DNA from: Streptomyces regalis
GTDB taxonomy: Bacteria > Actinomycetota > Actinomycetes > Streptomycetales > Streptomycetaceae
Length of the DNA stretch: 64,000 nt
Reading direction: 5' to 3'
Assembly (NCBI RefSeq): GCF_001509475.1
Contig: NZ_LLZG01000232.1
Span: 1-64,000 of the forward strand
Position numbers and translations under genes: made by a program. Below are positions 52,083 to 60,543 of this stretch, piece by piece. The notes beneath the pieces were generated by a model. It was given only the letters and a program-made list of their open reading frames with translations, ran no database searches and had not been told where the DNA came from. Position 1 is the stretch's first letter. Each line of letters opens with the position of its first letter.

Positions 52083-53144
52083 TCACTGCCGGGGCAGCAC
52101 CACGACATACGCGGCCGGATCGCGGTCCGCCGCCGCCATCAGGGCCGTACGGACCACCGCCGCCTGCTGCTCCATCGCGTCCCGGAGCTTCTTCGGGGTG
52201 ATGTACACGACCGTGATGCCCAGGCGCTCCAAGTGCTCGCGCTTGCGGGCGTATTCGGACCACAGCGCGTCGTCGTCCTGCCGTTGGCCTTGGCGGGGCG
52301 CGCGGGTGTCCAGCTCGACCGCCACCGCCTGCTCCGGCCAGTACGCGTCCAGGCCGCCGAGGTGAGGGCCGCCGGGCAGGCGCAGGTCGACGTTCCAGAC
52401 GGGGTCGGGGAGGGCGTAGTCGCGGACCATCTCGTACAGGCGGTCCTCCGCGATGGCGCGGCCCTCGGCGAGCAGGGAGTCCACCGCGTCCACCACGTGC
52501 GGGCGGGACAGGAGCTTCGCCTGGTTCAACTCCCGTACCACCGATGCCGGTTCGCAGTGGCTGCCGCGGACGGCTTCCGTCAGCAGCCGGCGTACGGCGC
52601 TCGCGTCCGTCAGTTCGGCCACCGCGTCGGCCAGGGCGCGCGGGACCGGGGCCACCGGGAGGCCTGTCACCTGCTGCGGGGTGGGGAGCGCGGAGGTGCG
52701 CAGGATGCGGGCGCAGCCCGTGGAGCGCAGCCGGCGCATCCGGGGGACCAGGACGTCGATCTGGTCCAGCGCGGTGAGCGGCGGCGTGGCGGAGAAGCCG
52801 TGCAGGGTCAGCGCCGCGAGGCCCGTGATCACCGCGTCGGGGTAGGCGGGGGCGTGTCCCTCGCCGGCGTTCGGCTGGGACGGCACCCCCGGCGACCGTT
52901 CCCGCGCCGCGTACATCAGCACCGCGTGCAGGCGCTCCTCGCTGGTCGGCGGGCCGGGGTGGAGCAGGAAGACGCCGGGGAGGAACTGCTGCCAGGGGCC
53001 GCCGGGGCGGCACTGGTCGTTCATCTCGGCGGGCGAGATGCCGTGCGACTTCAGCTGTGCGGTCGTCATGACACGGCGGTGCACCTCGGAGAGGTGACGC
53101 AGGGGGCGGGGGGAGAGCGGGGGGAGCGGGGCGTTGTGGTTCAT
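52083..53144 (-). CDS. DUF559-type (VSR-like) protein with AbiEi-like N-terminus
   Basis: A 353-residue protein. The N-terminal winged-helix region resembles AbiEi antitoxin-type domains (RVMTTAQLKSHGIS, QQFLPGVFLLHPGPPTSEER). The C-terminus has a restriction-endonuclease-like core, GGLDAYWPEQAVAVELDTRA (Asp...Glu-x-Asp), as in DUF559/VSR proteins. Lone genes of this type are common in actinobacteria, with unknown function. No toxin partner is adjacent. The ATG at 53144 is chosen; the frame extends to 53213 without a good start. Confidence 0.75.
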   Translation of the reverse strand: MNHNAPLPPLSPRPLRHLSEVHRRVMTTAQLKSHGISPAEMNDQCRPGGPWQQFLPGVFLLHPGPPTSEERLHAVLMYAARERSPGVPSQPNAGEGHAPAYPDAVITGLAALTLHGFSATPPLTALDQIDVLVPRMRRLRSTGCARILRTSALPTPQQVTGLPVAPVPRALADAVAELTDASAVRRLLTEAVRGSHCEPASVVRELNQAKLLSRPHVVDAVDSLLAEGRAIAEDRLYEMVRDYALPDPVWNVDLRLPGGPHLGGLDAYWPEQAVAVELDTRAPRQGQRQDDDALWSEYARKREHLERLGITVVYITPKKLRDAMEQQAAVVRTALMAAADRDPAAYVVVLPRQ

Positions 53145-53353
53145 GACCCGGAGGTTCCCGCGTCTCGTCCGCCCTTTAACCGCTGTTACACGCCCGTCGA
53201 CAAAAACGGACAACCCGGCACTAAAGGACGGGTGTTCGGATGCCGAGTAGGCACGGAAAACCCCTGGTCCGTTCGGGTTGGACCAGGGGTTACGGCTGCT
53301 ATTGCCTGAATTCCGTAACGGTCACGGAGGGCCGTGATCGTTGGCCAAAGGTC
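53145..53353 (-). other. Intergenic region between the two minus-strand genes
   Basis: These 209 bases hold the pepN2 terminator (listed separately) and the presumed promoter of the DUF559-type gene in the lower-GC stretch 53165-53215. No small gene is evident. Confidence 0.4.
53259..53291 (-). terminator. Rho-independent terminator of the second aminopeptidase gene
   Basis: AACCCCTGGTCC (53259-53270) and GGACCAGGGGTT (53280-53291) form a perfect 12-bp stem with a 9-base loop. In the minus-strand transcript the stem is followed by U residues (GGGGTTTTCC), the classical form. Confidence 0.88.
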
Positions 53354-55954
53354 TTATGCGGTTGACGCCGCCGCGTCGCACGCCTGCCCCCGCAGCCCCC
53401 GCGCCAGGTCGTCCCGCGCCTCCAGCACCAGCCGCCGCAGCGCCGGCGCCGCGTCCTCGTGGGCCGCGAGCCACGTGTCCGTCGCGTCCAGCGTGGCCTG
53501 CGACTGCTGGAGCCCCGGGAACAGGCCCTGGACCACGTCCATGCCGATCTGGATCGACCGCTCGGCCCACACCCGCTCGATCGCCGCGAAGTACTTGTCG
53601 GCGTACGGCGCGAGCAGCTCCCGCTGCGACGGCTGGGTGAAGCCCGCGATGGTCGCCGCGACCAGCGCGTTGGACAGCGCGTCGGACTCGACGACCTGCG
53701 CCCAGGCCTGCGCCTTCACCGCCGCCGACGGCCGGGCGGCGAGGCAGCGGACCTGGTGACGCTTGCCGGAGGCGGTATCGTCGCGGGCCAGTTCGGCGGC
53801 CAGCATCGACTCGTCCGCCACGCCGTGCTCGGCCAGCGGCCCCAGGAACGCCCAGCGCAGCTCCTGGTCGACGTCCAGCCCCTCGATCTTCTCCGTGCCC
53901 TCCAGCAGCCCCCGCAGCAGCCCCAGGTCCTCCGACTCCGACGCCACCGACGCGAAGAACCGCGCCCACGCCAGCTGTTGCTCGCTGCCCGGCGCGGCGG
54001 CCCGCAGCTCCCGCAGCGCGCCCTCGGCGAGCAGCTGTCCGCCGGTCGGCCGCCACTCGGGCATCACATAGTTGACCAGCGACGAGCTCGCCCACGCGTG
54101 CAGCATCTGCAGCACGCCGATGTCGGATTCGCGCCCCGCGAACCGCAGCACCAGGCCCACGAAGTCCCGCGCCGGCAGCAGCGCGTCCCGCGTCATGTTC
54201 CACAGCGCCGACCAGCACAGGGCGCGGGCCAGCGGGTCGGTCAGCGAGCCCAGGTGCTCCCGCAGCGTCGCCAGTGACGTCTCGTCGAAGCGGGTCTTGC
54301 AGTACGTCAGGTCGTCGTCGTTGACCAGCACCAGCTCCGGCGCCTCGACGCCCGTCAGCTCCGCCACGACCGTCCGCGGACCGGCGACGTCCACCTCGGC
54401 CTGCGCGTACCGCTCCAGCGAGCCACCGGTGCCGCGCCGGTACAGGCCCACCGCAACGCGATGCGGACGCAGCTCGGGGTGGTCCGCCGGGGCAATAGCA
54501 GCCGCTTCCTGGAGCACCGCCAGCTCGTCGATCCGGCCCTCCGCGTCCAGCAGCACCTGCGGAGTCAGCGAGTTCACACCCGCCGTCTGCAGCCAGGAAC
54601 GCGCCCACGCGCCCATGTCCCGCCCGCTGGTCTCCTCCAGCACCGACAGCAGGTCATCGAGGCGCGTGTTGCCGTACGCGTGCCGCTTGAAGTAGCGCCG
54701 CGCGCCCTCCAGGAACGCGTCCTGGCCGACGTACGCCACGAGCTGCTTCAGGACGGACGCACCCTTGGCGTAGGTGATGCCGTCGAAGTTGAGCTTCGCG
54801 TCCTGCAGGTCGCGGATGTCCGCCGTGATCGGGTGCGTGGAGGGCAGCTGGTCCGCGCGGTACGCCCACGCCTTGCGGCGGTTGGCGAAGGTGATCCAGG
54901 CGTCCTTGAAGCGGGTCGCGCCCACGTTCGCGAAGGTGCCCATGAAGTCCGCGAAGGACTCCTTCAGCCACAGGTCGTCCCACCACACCATGGTGACCAG
55001 GTCGCCGAACCACATGTGCGCCATCTCGTGCAGGACGACGTTCGCCCGGCCCTCGTACGACGCCCGCGTCACCTTCCCGCGGAAGATGTACTCCTCCCGG
55101 AACGTCACCATCCCCGGGTTCTCCATCGCGCCGAGGTTGTACTCGGGCACGAACGCCTGGTCGTACTTCCCGAAGGGGTACGGGTAGTCGAAGTGCTCGT
55201 GGAAGAAGTCCAGGCCCTGCTTGGTGACCAGGAAGATGTCGTCGGCGTCGAAATACGGGGCCAGGCCCTTGCGGCACATGGCGCCGAGGGGGATCTGAAG
55301 CGTCGTGCCGTCGGCGAAGGTGCGGGAGTAGGAGTCCGTGACGTAGTGGTACGGGCCCGCCACGACACAGGTGATGTAGGTCGAGATCGGCTTGGTCTCG
55401 GCGAACTGCCAGATCCCGTCCGTCAGTTCACCGAGGCCGTTGCTCCACACCGTCCACTCCTCCGGCGCCCGCACCTCGAAGCGGAACGGGGCCTTGAGGT
55501 CCGGCTGCTCGAAGTTCGCGAAGACACGGCGGGAGTCGGCCGGCTCGTACTGGGTGTAGAGGTAGACCTCGCCGTCCTCGGGGTCGACGAAGCGGTGCAG
55601 GCCCTCGCCGGTGCGGGAGTAGGCGCACTGGGCGTCGACGACGAGTTCGTTGTCGGCGGCGAGGTCCTCCAGGGTGATCCGCGAGCCGTCGAAGACCTCG
55701 CTCGGATCCAGATCCTTGCCGTTGAGGGAGACGGCCGTCACACTCGGCGCGATCAGATCCGCGAAGCTGGTGGCGCCGGGCTCGGCGCAGCGGAAGCGGA
55801 TCGTGGTGACCGAGCGGAAGGTGCGCGGGCCCTCGCCGTCGCCGCCCGCGTCACCGATGGCGGAACGCACGTCGAGGGATACGTCGTACCCGTCAACGGC
55901 CAGCAGGGCGGCCCGCTCCCGGGCCTCGTCACGGGACAGATTCTCACCGGGCAC
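53354..55954 (-). CDS. pepN: Second aminopeptidase N (M1 metallopeptidase)
   Basis: An 866-residue paralogue of the enzyme at 34115-36700. GAMEN is at 275-279, zinc site HEMAH at 309-313 with Glu332 in KESFA, then the C-terminal helical domain. The GTG at 55954 (VPGENLSRDEARERA) mirrors the other gene's start and has GAGGGA at the right distance; the GTG at 55963 abuts that site. HEMAH and KESFA replace the HELAH and NESFA of the first copy. Confidence 0.94.
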   Translation of the reverse strand: MPGENLSRDEARERAALLAVDGYDVSLDVRSAIGDAGGDGEGPRTFRSVTTIRFRCAEPGATSFADLIAPSVTAVSLNGKDLDPSEVFDGSRITLEDLAADNELVVDAQCAYSRTGEGLHRFVDPEDGEVYLYTQYEPADSRRVFANFEQPDLKAPFRFEVRAPEEWTVWSNGLGELTDGIWQFAETKPISTYITCVVAGPYHYVTDSYSRTFADGTTLQIPLGAMCRKGLAPYFDADDIFLVTKQGLDFFHEHFDYPYPFGKYDQAFVPEYNLGAMENPGMVTFREEYIFRGKVTRASYEGRANVVLHEMAHMWFGDLVTMVWWDDLWLKESFADFMGTFANVGATRFKDAWITFANRRKAWAYRADQLPSTHPITADIRDLQDAKLNFDGITYAKGASVLKQLVAYVGQDAFLEGARRYFKRHAYGNTRLDDLLSVLEETSGRDMGAWARSWLQTAGVNSLTPQVLLDAEGRIDELAVLQEAAAIAPADHPELRPHRVAVGLYRRGTGGSLERYAQAEVDVAGPRTVVAELTGVEAPELVLVNDDDLTYCKTRFDETSLATLREHLGSLTDPLARALCWSALWNMTRDALLPARDFVGLVLRFAGRESDIGVLQMLHAWASSSLVNYVMPEWRPTGGQLLAEGALRELRAAAPGSEQQLAWARFFASVASESEDLGLLRGLLEGTEKIEGLDVDQELRWAFLGPLAEHGVADESMLAAELARDDTASGKRHQVRCLAARPSAAVKAQAWAQVVESDALSNALVAATIAGFTQPSQRELLAPYADKYFAAIERVWAERSIQIGMDVVQGLFPGLQQSQATLDATDTWLAAHEDAAPALRRLVLEARDDLARGLRGQACDAAASTA

Positions 55955-56102
55955 GGGTGCCACTCCCTCGGGTGGTGTTCAGTATGCGGACAGCCCTGAT
56001 CCTGCCATGCGCTCCTGACCCGCGGCACCGGGGAATGGCCGGGCGAGCAGTGGTGTTCCCCCAGACGTTGCGCGGACCCACGCCTGCCTCATGAGGAGAG
56101 AC

Positions 56103-56741
56103 ATGTCTGAGAAGACCCCCGTCGACTTCTGGTTCGATCCGCTGTGCCCCTGGGCCTGGATGACCTCGCGCTGGGTGCTGGAGGTGGAGAAGGTCCGCGA
56201 CATAGAGGTGCGCTGGCATCTGATGAGCCTGGCCGTCCTCAACGAGGACAAGCTCGACGAACTGCCCGAGCAGTACCGCGAACTGCTCGAGACCAAGGCG
56301 TGGGGCCCTGTCCGGGTCGTCATCGCGGCACAGGAGGAGCACGGCGCCGAGGTGCTCGGCGACCTCTACACCGCGCTCGGCACCCGCTTCCACAACAAGG
56401 ATGAGGGCTCCGGCAAGGAGACCGTCGCCGCCGCCCTGAAGGACGTCGGCCTGCCGGACTCCCTCATGGAGCACTGGGACGGCACCGCCTACGAGCCGCA
56501 GCTGCGCGCCTCCCACAAGGAGGGCATCGACAAGGTCGGCCAGGAGGTCGGCACCCCGGTCATCGCCGTCCCCGGCGCCGACGGCGAGCAGATCGCCTTC
56601 TTCGGCCCGGTCGTCACCCCCGCCCCCAAGGGCGAGGACGCCGCGAAGCTGTGGGACGGCACCCTCGCCGTGGCCTCCGTGCCGGGCTTCTACGAGATCA
56701 AGCGCACCCGGACCAAGGGGCCGGACTTCAGCAACCTGTAG
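56103..56741 (+). CDS. DsbA-fold mycothiol-dependent oxidoreductase (Rv2466c family)
   Basis: A 212-residue thioredoxin/DsbA-fold protein, closely resembling mycobacterial Rv2466c throughout (FWFDPLCPW, TSRWVLEVEKVRDIEV, EQYRELLE, WGPVRV, VGTPVI, FFGPV). Rv2466c has the dithiol CPWC; here the motif is CPWA (Cys15, Ala18), leaving a single active-site Cys. That suggests monothiol chemistry with mycothiol. No signal peptide. The ATG at 56103 follows GAGGAGA. Divergent from pepN2. Confidence 0.88.
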   Translation: MSEKTPVDFWFDPLCPWAWMTSRWVLEVEKVRDIEVRWHLMSLAVLNEDKLDELPEQYRELLETKAWGPVRVVIAAQEEHGAEVLGDLYTALGTRFHNKDEGSGKETVAAALKDVGLPDSLMEHWDGTAYEPQLRASHKEGIDKVGQEVGTPVIAVPGADGEQIAFFGPVVTPAPKGEDAAKLWDGTLAVASVPGFYEIKRTRTKGPDFSNL

Positions 56742-56746
56742 AGGGG

Positions 56747-56971
56747 TCATGCCGGTTCGGTGGCGGTGGCCTGGATCTTCAACTCCTCCGGGAGCAGGCC
56801 GCCGTCGCGCTGCTTGTGCCATGGCTGGTACCACCGGCAGCCCTCGCCGGTGCAGCGCCACAGGTCTCCACGGTCCGCCTCGACCGCTTCCAGTTCCTTG
56901 GGGGTGAGCGGCCTGAACACCTGCGTGCCGCTGCCGTGACATGTCGGGCAGTGCTTGTCCCGGAAAAACAT
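56747..56971 (-). CDS. Small zinc-binding protein
   Basis: A 74-residue protein with HCPTCHGSG near the N-terminus and CTGEGC about 30 residues later, giving a likely four-Cys zinc site, and WYQPWHKQ. It is coupled to the phosphodiesterase upstream (TGATG). It is probably a generic actinobacterial zinc-ribbon protein; function unknown. Confidence 0.7.
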   Translation of the reverse strand: MFFRDKHCPTCHGSGTQVFRPLTPKELEAVEADRGDLWRCTGEGCRWYQPWHKQRDGGLLPEELKIQATATEPA

Positions 56972-58032
56972 CAGCCCCTCCTCGCCATCACCGCCAGATC
57001 GGGGAAGTCGGTCACCACCGCGTCGACCCCCATCCCGTAGTACAGCGCGTACTCCGCGAACGCGTCCCCGAAATCGTTCGCTCCGCTACCGCGCCGCAGG
57101 TCCGCCGGCAAAAACTGGTTCTCCGCCCGGAAGGTGTACGGCCCCACACGCAGCCCCGCCGCATGGGCGTCCGCGAGGACCGGGGTGCCGACCAGCGACG
57201 ACTTGTCCGGCCCGATCCAGTCCGCGTACCCGGCGATCCGCGCCAGCCCCGCCGGCGTCATCATGTCCTTGTACGTCGTCGGATCACCGGCCAGGACGAG
57301 GTCGTAGGGCCCACCCGTCGTCCCCAGCGCCTGCCACAGCGGCACCCCCAGCCGCTCCGCCGCGATCCGTTTCAGGCTCGTCGGCTCGAAGGACTGCACG
57401 ACGCACTCGCGCCGGCCGAGGCGGCACCGGCGGATCACCTCCGCCAGCTTCGGCTCCAGGGGCAGACCCAGCCCGCGGAAGTACGTCGGGTGCTTGGTCT
57501 CCGGGAAGACGGCGATCGTGCGGCCGTACGCCTTCGACAGCCTGCGCGCCAGGTCGACCACCTCCTGGAAGGTGAGCACCTCCTCACGGCCGTCGAACAC
57601 GGTGTTGCGGTTGCGGACCAGCGGCAGGCGCTCCACCGCCCGCAGCGTCTTCAGCTCCGCCAGCGTGAAGTCCTCCGTGAACCAGCCGGTCACCGACCGC
57701 CCGTCCACCGTCTTCGTCGTACGGCGGTCCGCGAACTCCGGGTGGGACGCCACGTCCGTCGTCTGCGAGATCTCGTTCTCGTGCCGGACGACGAGTACAT
57801 GGTCCTTGGTCGGCACCAGGTCCGGCTCTATCCAGTCGGCGCCGGTCTGCACGGCGTACGTGTACGAGGCCGCCGTGTGCTCCGGGCGCCAGCCGGCGGC
57901 GCCGCGATGGCCGATGACGAGCGGCCGCCCCGGTGGGCGGGAGCCGGCGGCCGCCGCAGCCGTCGCGGGTACGGCCGCGGCCGCCGTGGTGCCGGCGGCC
58001 GCGAGCAGCAGGGATCTACGTTTCGGATGCAT
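56971..58032 (-). CDS. Exported glycerophosphodiester phosphodiesterase
   Basis: A 353-residue GDPD-family TIM barrel. The signal peptide starts MHPKRRSLLLAAAG (RR, possibly Tat) and runs to about 30. Catalytic residues: His42-Arg43 (IGHRG), Glu51 (RPEHT), the EPDLVPTKD metal site, and VVRHE. It hydrolyses glycerophosphodiesters to glycerol-3-phosphate and an alcohol. It starts 25 bases after the FGGY kinase, in the same operon, which may hint that the operon handles a glycerol- or polyol-type product. Confidence 0.9.
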   Translation of the reverse strand: MHPKRRSLLLAAAGTTAAAAVPATAAAAAGSRPPGRPLVIGHRGAAGWRPEHTAASYTYAVQTGADWIEPDLVPTKDHVLVVRHENEISQTTDVASHPEFADRRTTKTVDGRSVTGWFTEDFTLAELKTLRAVERLPLVRNRNTVFDGREEVLTFQEVVDLARRLSKAYGRTIAVFPETKHPTYFRGLGLPLEPKLAEVIRRCRLGRRECVVQSFEPTSLKRIAAERLGVPLWQALGTTGGPYDLVLAGDPTTYKDMMTPAGLARIAGYADWIGPDKSSLVGTPVLADAHAAGLRVGPYTFRAENQFLPADLRRGSGANDFGDAFAEYALYYGMGVDAVVTDFPDLAVMARRG

Positions 58033-58057
58033 ACAACTCCCTTTCCTCGTACGGCTC

Positions 58058-59482
58058 TCAGGCGCGTGCCCGGCCGCGCGCCTCTGCCAGCCGGGTCAGA
58101 TGCTCCTCATAGCCCTTCGTGTAGTACGCCGCCCGGCCCCCGTCCGGCTCGACGACCGCCGTCGGCCGCGTCCACGCCTCCGCGTCCAGCGCCACTCCGT
58201 ACCGCTCCGCCGCCGCCAGCACCGCGCCCCGCGCGCCCACCTCGCCCTCGACGACCCGGAGCGGCCGCCCGATGACGTCGGCGAGCAGCCGCATCCAGGC
58301 CGGGCTGCGCGTACCGCCGCCGCACACGGCCAGCGTCCCGGTGAGCCCCGCCGCCTGAAGACAGTGCCGGGCCGCGTAGCCGATGCCCTCGCAGGTCGCC
58401 CGGACCAGGTCGGCGCGGGTCGACTCCAGGGACACGCCGGTCAGTTCGGCGCGCAGACGGGGTTCGACGAAGGGGGCGCGTTCGCCGGAGGGCGCGAAGT
58501 ACGGGAGTACCCGCACGCCGTTCGCGCCGGGCGGGGTCTCGGCCAGCAGCCCGTCGACCTCCTCGTGCCGGACGCCGGTCGTCGACAGCACCCAGTCCAG
58601 CGCCGCCGTCCCGACCATCGCGGGCATCGCGCGCAGCCAGTGACCCGGGCGGTCGGTATTGATGTACAGGCCGGCCGGCTCACCGGTCAGGTCGAGGTCG
58701 GTCGTCGCGACCAGGCTGGCCAAGCAGGTGCCGACGATGAGGAGACCGTCCCCGGGAGACGTCACCCCCGCGCCGAGCGCGCAGGCCGGCAGATCGTACG
58801 GCCCGTTCGCGATCCGCGTCCCGGCCGGCAGCCCCTCGCCGCGCGTCCGCGCCGTCGCGACCGGATCGCTGACAGGGGCGAGGAGGCCGCGCCGGTGCGT
58901 CAGCCCGAGCAGCTCCACGACCCGGTTGTCGTACGTCCGCGTCCGCGGGTCCAGGAACGGCATCGACGCGTCCGACACATCCGTCGTCGGCCCCGCCCCC
59001 GTCAGCCGCTGGAACACCATGTCCTTGCAGTACAGGGCCGCCCTCGCGGCATCCAGCGCCTTCGGCTCATGGCCGTCCAGCCACGCCAGCAGCGGCCCCG
59101 GACACCCCGGGAACATCGCGCTTCCCGTCCGCCGGAACACCGTCTCGAACGTGCCGTCCGCCAGCCAGCGGTCGACGAGTTCATGCGCCCGCCCGTCCAT
59201 CCAGGAGGCAGCGGGCCGCACCGGCCGCCCCTCCGAGTCGACCAGCCACACACCGTCGCCCTGCCCGGTGAGCCCGGCGAGCTCGATCGGCTCCGGCGCG
59301 CGGGAGGTCACTTCTTCCAGTACGGCGACGACCGCCCCGTACAACTCGTCCATGTCCTGCTCGACGACCCCGCCGTGCAGGGCGAGCCCCACGGGGCGGG
59401 CAGCGACGGCCAGTTCACGGCCCTCGGCGCCGAACGCGGCGGCTTTCACCGTGGACGTGCCCACATCGATACCGACGTACAT
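58058..59482 (-). CDS. FGGY-family carbohydrate kinase
   Basis: A 474-residue ASKHA-fold kinase: MYVGIDVGTSTVKAAAF phosphate loop, substrate-side AASWMDGRA and GAMFPG-like region, second-domain VCGGGTRSPAWMRLLADVIG. The family includes xylulo-, glycero-, ribulo- and erythritol kinases; the substrate cannot be told. The ATG at 59482 is chosen (GAGGTGGGTGGGA upstream). The longer frame to 59737 overlaps the dehydrogenase and is rejected. Confidence 0.9.
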   Translation of the reverse strand: MYVGIDVGTSTVKAAAFGAEGRELAVAARPVGLALHGGVVEQDMDELYGAVVAVLEEVTSRAPEPIELAGLTGQGDGVWLVDSEGRPVRPAASWMDGRAHELVDRWLADGTFETVFRRTGSAMFPGCPGPLLAWLDGHEPKALDAARAALYCKDMVFQRLTGAGPTTDVSDASMPFLDPRTRTYDNRVVELLGLTHRRGLLAPVSDPVATARTRGEGLPAGTRIANGPYDLPACALGAGVTSPGDGLLIVGTCLASLVATTDLDLTGEPAGLYINTDRPGHWLRAMPAMVGTAALDWVLSTTGVRHEEVDGLLAETPPGANGVRVLPYFAPSGERAPFVEPRLRAELTGVSLESTRADLVRATCEGIGYAARHCLQAAGLTGTLAVCGGGTRSPAWMRLLADVIGRPLRVVEGEVGARGAVLAAAERYGVALDAEAWTRPTAVVEPDGGRAAYYTKGYEEHLTRLAEARGRARA

Positions 59483-59511
59483 TCCCACCCACCTCTTTCG
59501 GCTCGGTCGGC

Positions 59512-60543
59512 TCAGGTCAGGCAATGCGCGAGCGGCTCCCCCCGCGCCCAACGCCCCACCTCCGCCGCCGCGATCGCCGCCGCCTTCTCGGCCACGGCCC
59601 GGCTCGCCCCGCCCAGATGGGGAGTGAGGACGACACGGTCGCCGAGGCCGTACAGGCGGGAACCGGGCGGCACCGGCTCCGTCTCGTACGTGTCCAGGGC
59701 CGCCGCCGACACCTGCCCGCTCTCCAGCGCGTCGCACAGCGCCCCCTCGTCCAGCAGTGGTCCGCGCGCCACGTTCACCACGACCGCGCCGGGCGGCAGC
59801 AGCGCCAGCTCACGGGCGCCGATCAGGCCGCGGGTCTCGGTGGTGAGACGGGCGTGCAGGGTGATCACCCGGGACTGGCGCAGGAGTTGGTCCAGCGTCG
59901 GCACGCGCAGGCCGTGGATCTCGTGGTGGTGGACGTACGGGTCGTAGACCATCACCCGCGCACCGAACGCGCACAGCACGCGCGCGACCCTGCTGCCCAC
60001 CGCCCCGTAGCCCACCAGTCCGACCGGCAGGTCCTCCAGCTCCAGGCCGCTGTGCTCGTACGTGTAGTACGTCGCCCCCTCCCAACTGCCCTTCCGGGCA
60101 AGGAGGTCATGGGCCTGCGGGATCCGGCGCAGGGCCGCCAGCATCAGGCCGACGGTGAATTCGGCGGTGGCGGCGGCGTTGCGGCCGGGGGCGTAACACA
60201 CCCGGACGTCGTGCCGCTTGGCCGCGTCCAGGTTGACGTTCACCGGGCCGCCCCGGCAGACGACGACCAGGCGGAGGTCCGGGCAGGCGTCGAGGACACG
60301 TTCCGTGACGGGACCCATCTGGGTGACCAGCACCTGCGCACCCGCGAGCGCGTCGATCAGCTCGTCCTCGGCGTCGCTCGCCTCCGTCACCTCGGCCACC
60401 GGGCCGAAGGGGGCGAGAGGCCAGCCGAGTGTCAATTCGGCGACGTCGCAGGTGAGTTGGTGACCGAGTGCATCGGTGATGAGCGACGGCAGGATGAAGT
60501 GGTCGCCGGCGGCCACCACGCGCACGCTGTTCCCGTTGGTCAT
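59512..60543 (-). CDS. D-isomer-specific 2-hydroxyacid dehydrogenase
   Basis: A 343-residue NAD(P)-dependent enzyme of the SerA/D-lactate type. Rossmann loop GLVGYGAVGSRVA; catalytic Arg in NVARGPLLDEGAL, Glu in DTYETEPVP and His in LTPHLGGAS. It probably oxidises or reduces an intermediate made after the FGGY kinase step. Its ATG overlaps the stop of the ATPase gene (ATGA). Confidence 0.9.
   Translation of the reverse strand: MTNGNSVRVVAAGDHFILPSLITDALGHQLTCDVAELTLGWPLAPFGPVAEVTEASDAEDELIDALAGAQVLVTQMGPVTERVLDACPDLRLVVVCRGGPVNVNLDAAKRHDVRVCYAPGRNAAATAEFTVGLMLAALRRIPQAHDLLARKGSWEGATYYTYEHSGLELEDLPVGLVGYGAVGSRVARVLCAFGARVMVYDPYVHHHEIHGLRVPTLDQLLRQSRVITLHARLTTETRGLIGARELALLPPGAVVVNVARGPLLDEGALCDALESGQVSAAALDTYETEPVPPGSRLYGLGDRVVLTPHLGGASRAVAEKAAAIAAAEVGRWARGEPLAHCLT

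Noticed and set aside
59482..59737. Longer N-terminus for the FGGY kinase
   Set aside because: The extension is Arg/Gly-rich, overlaps the dehydrogenase gene, and the conserved phosphate loop starts directly at 59482.
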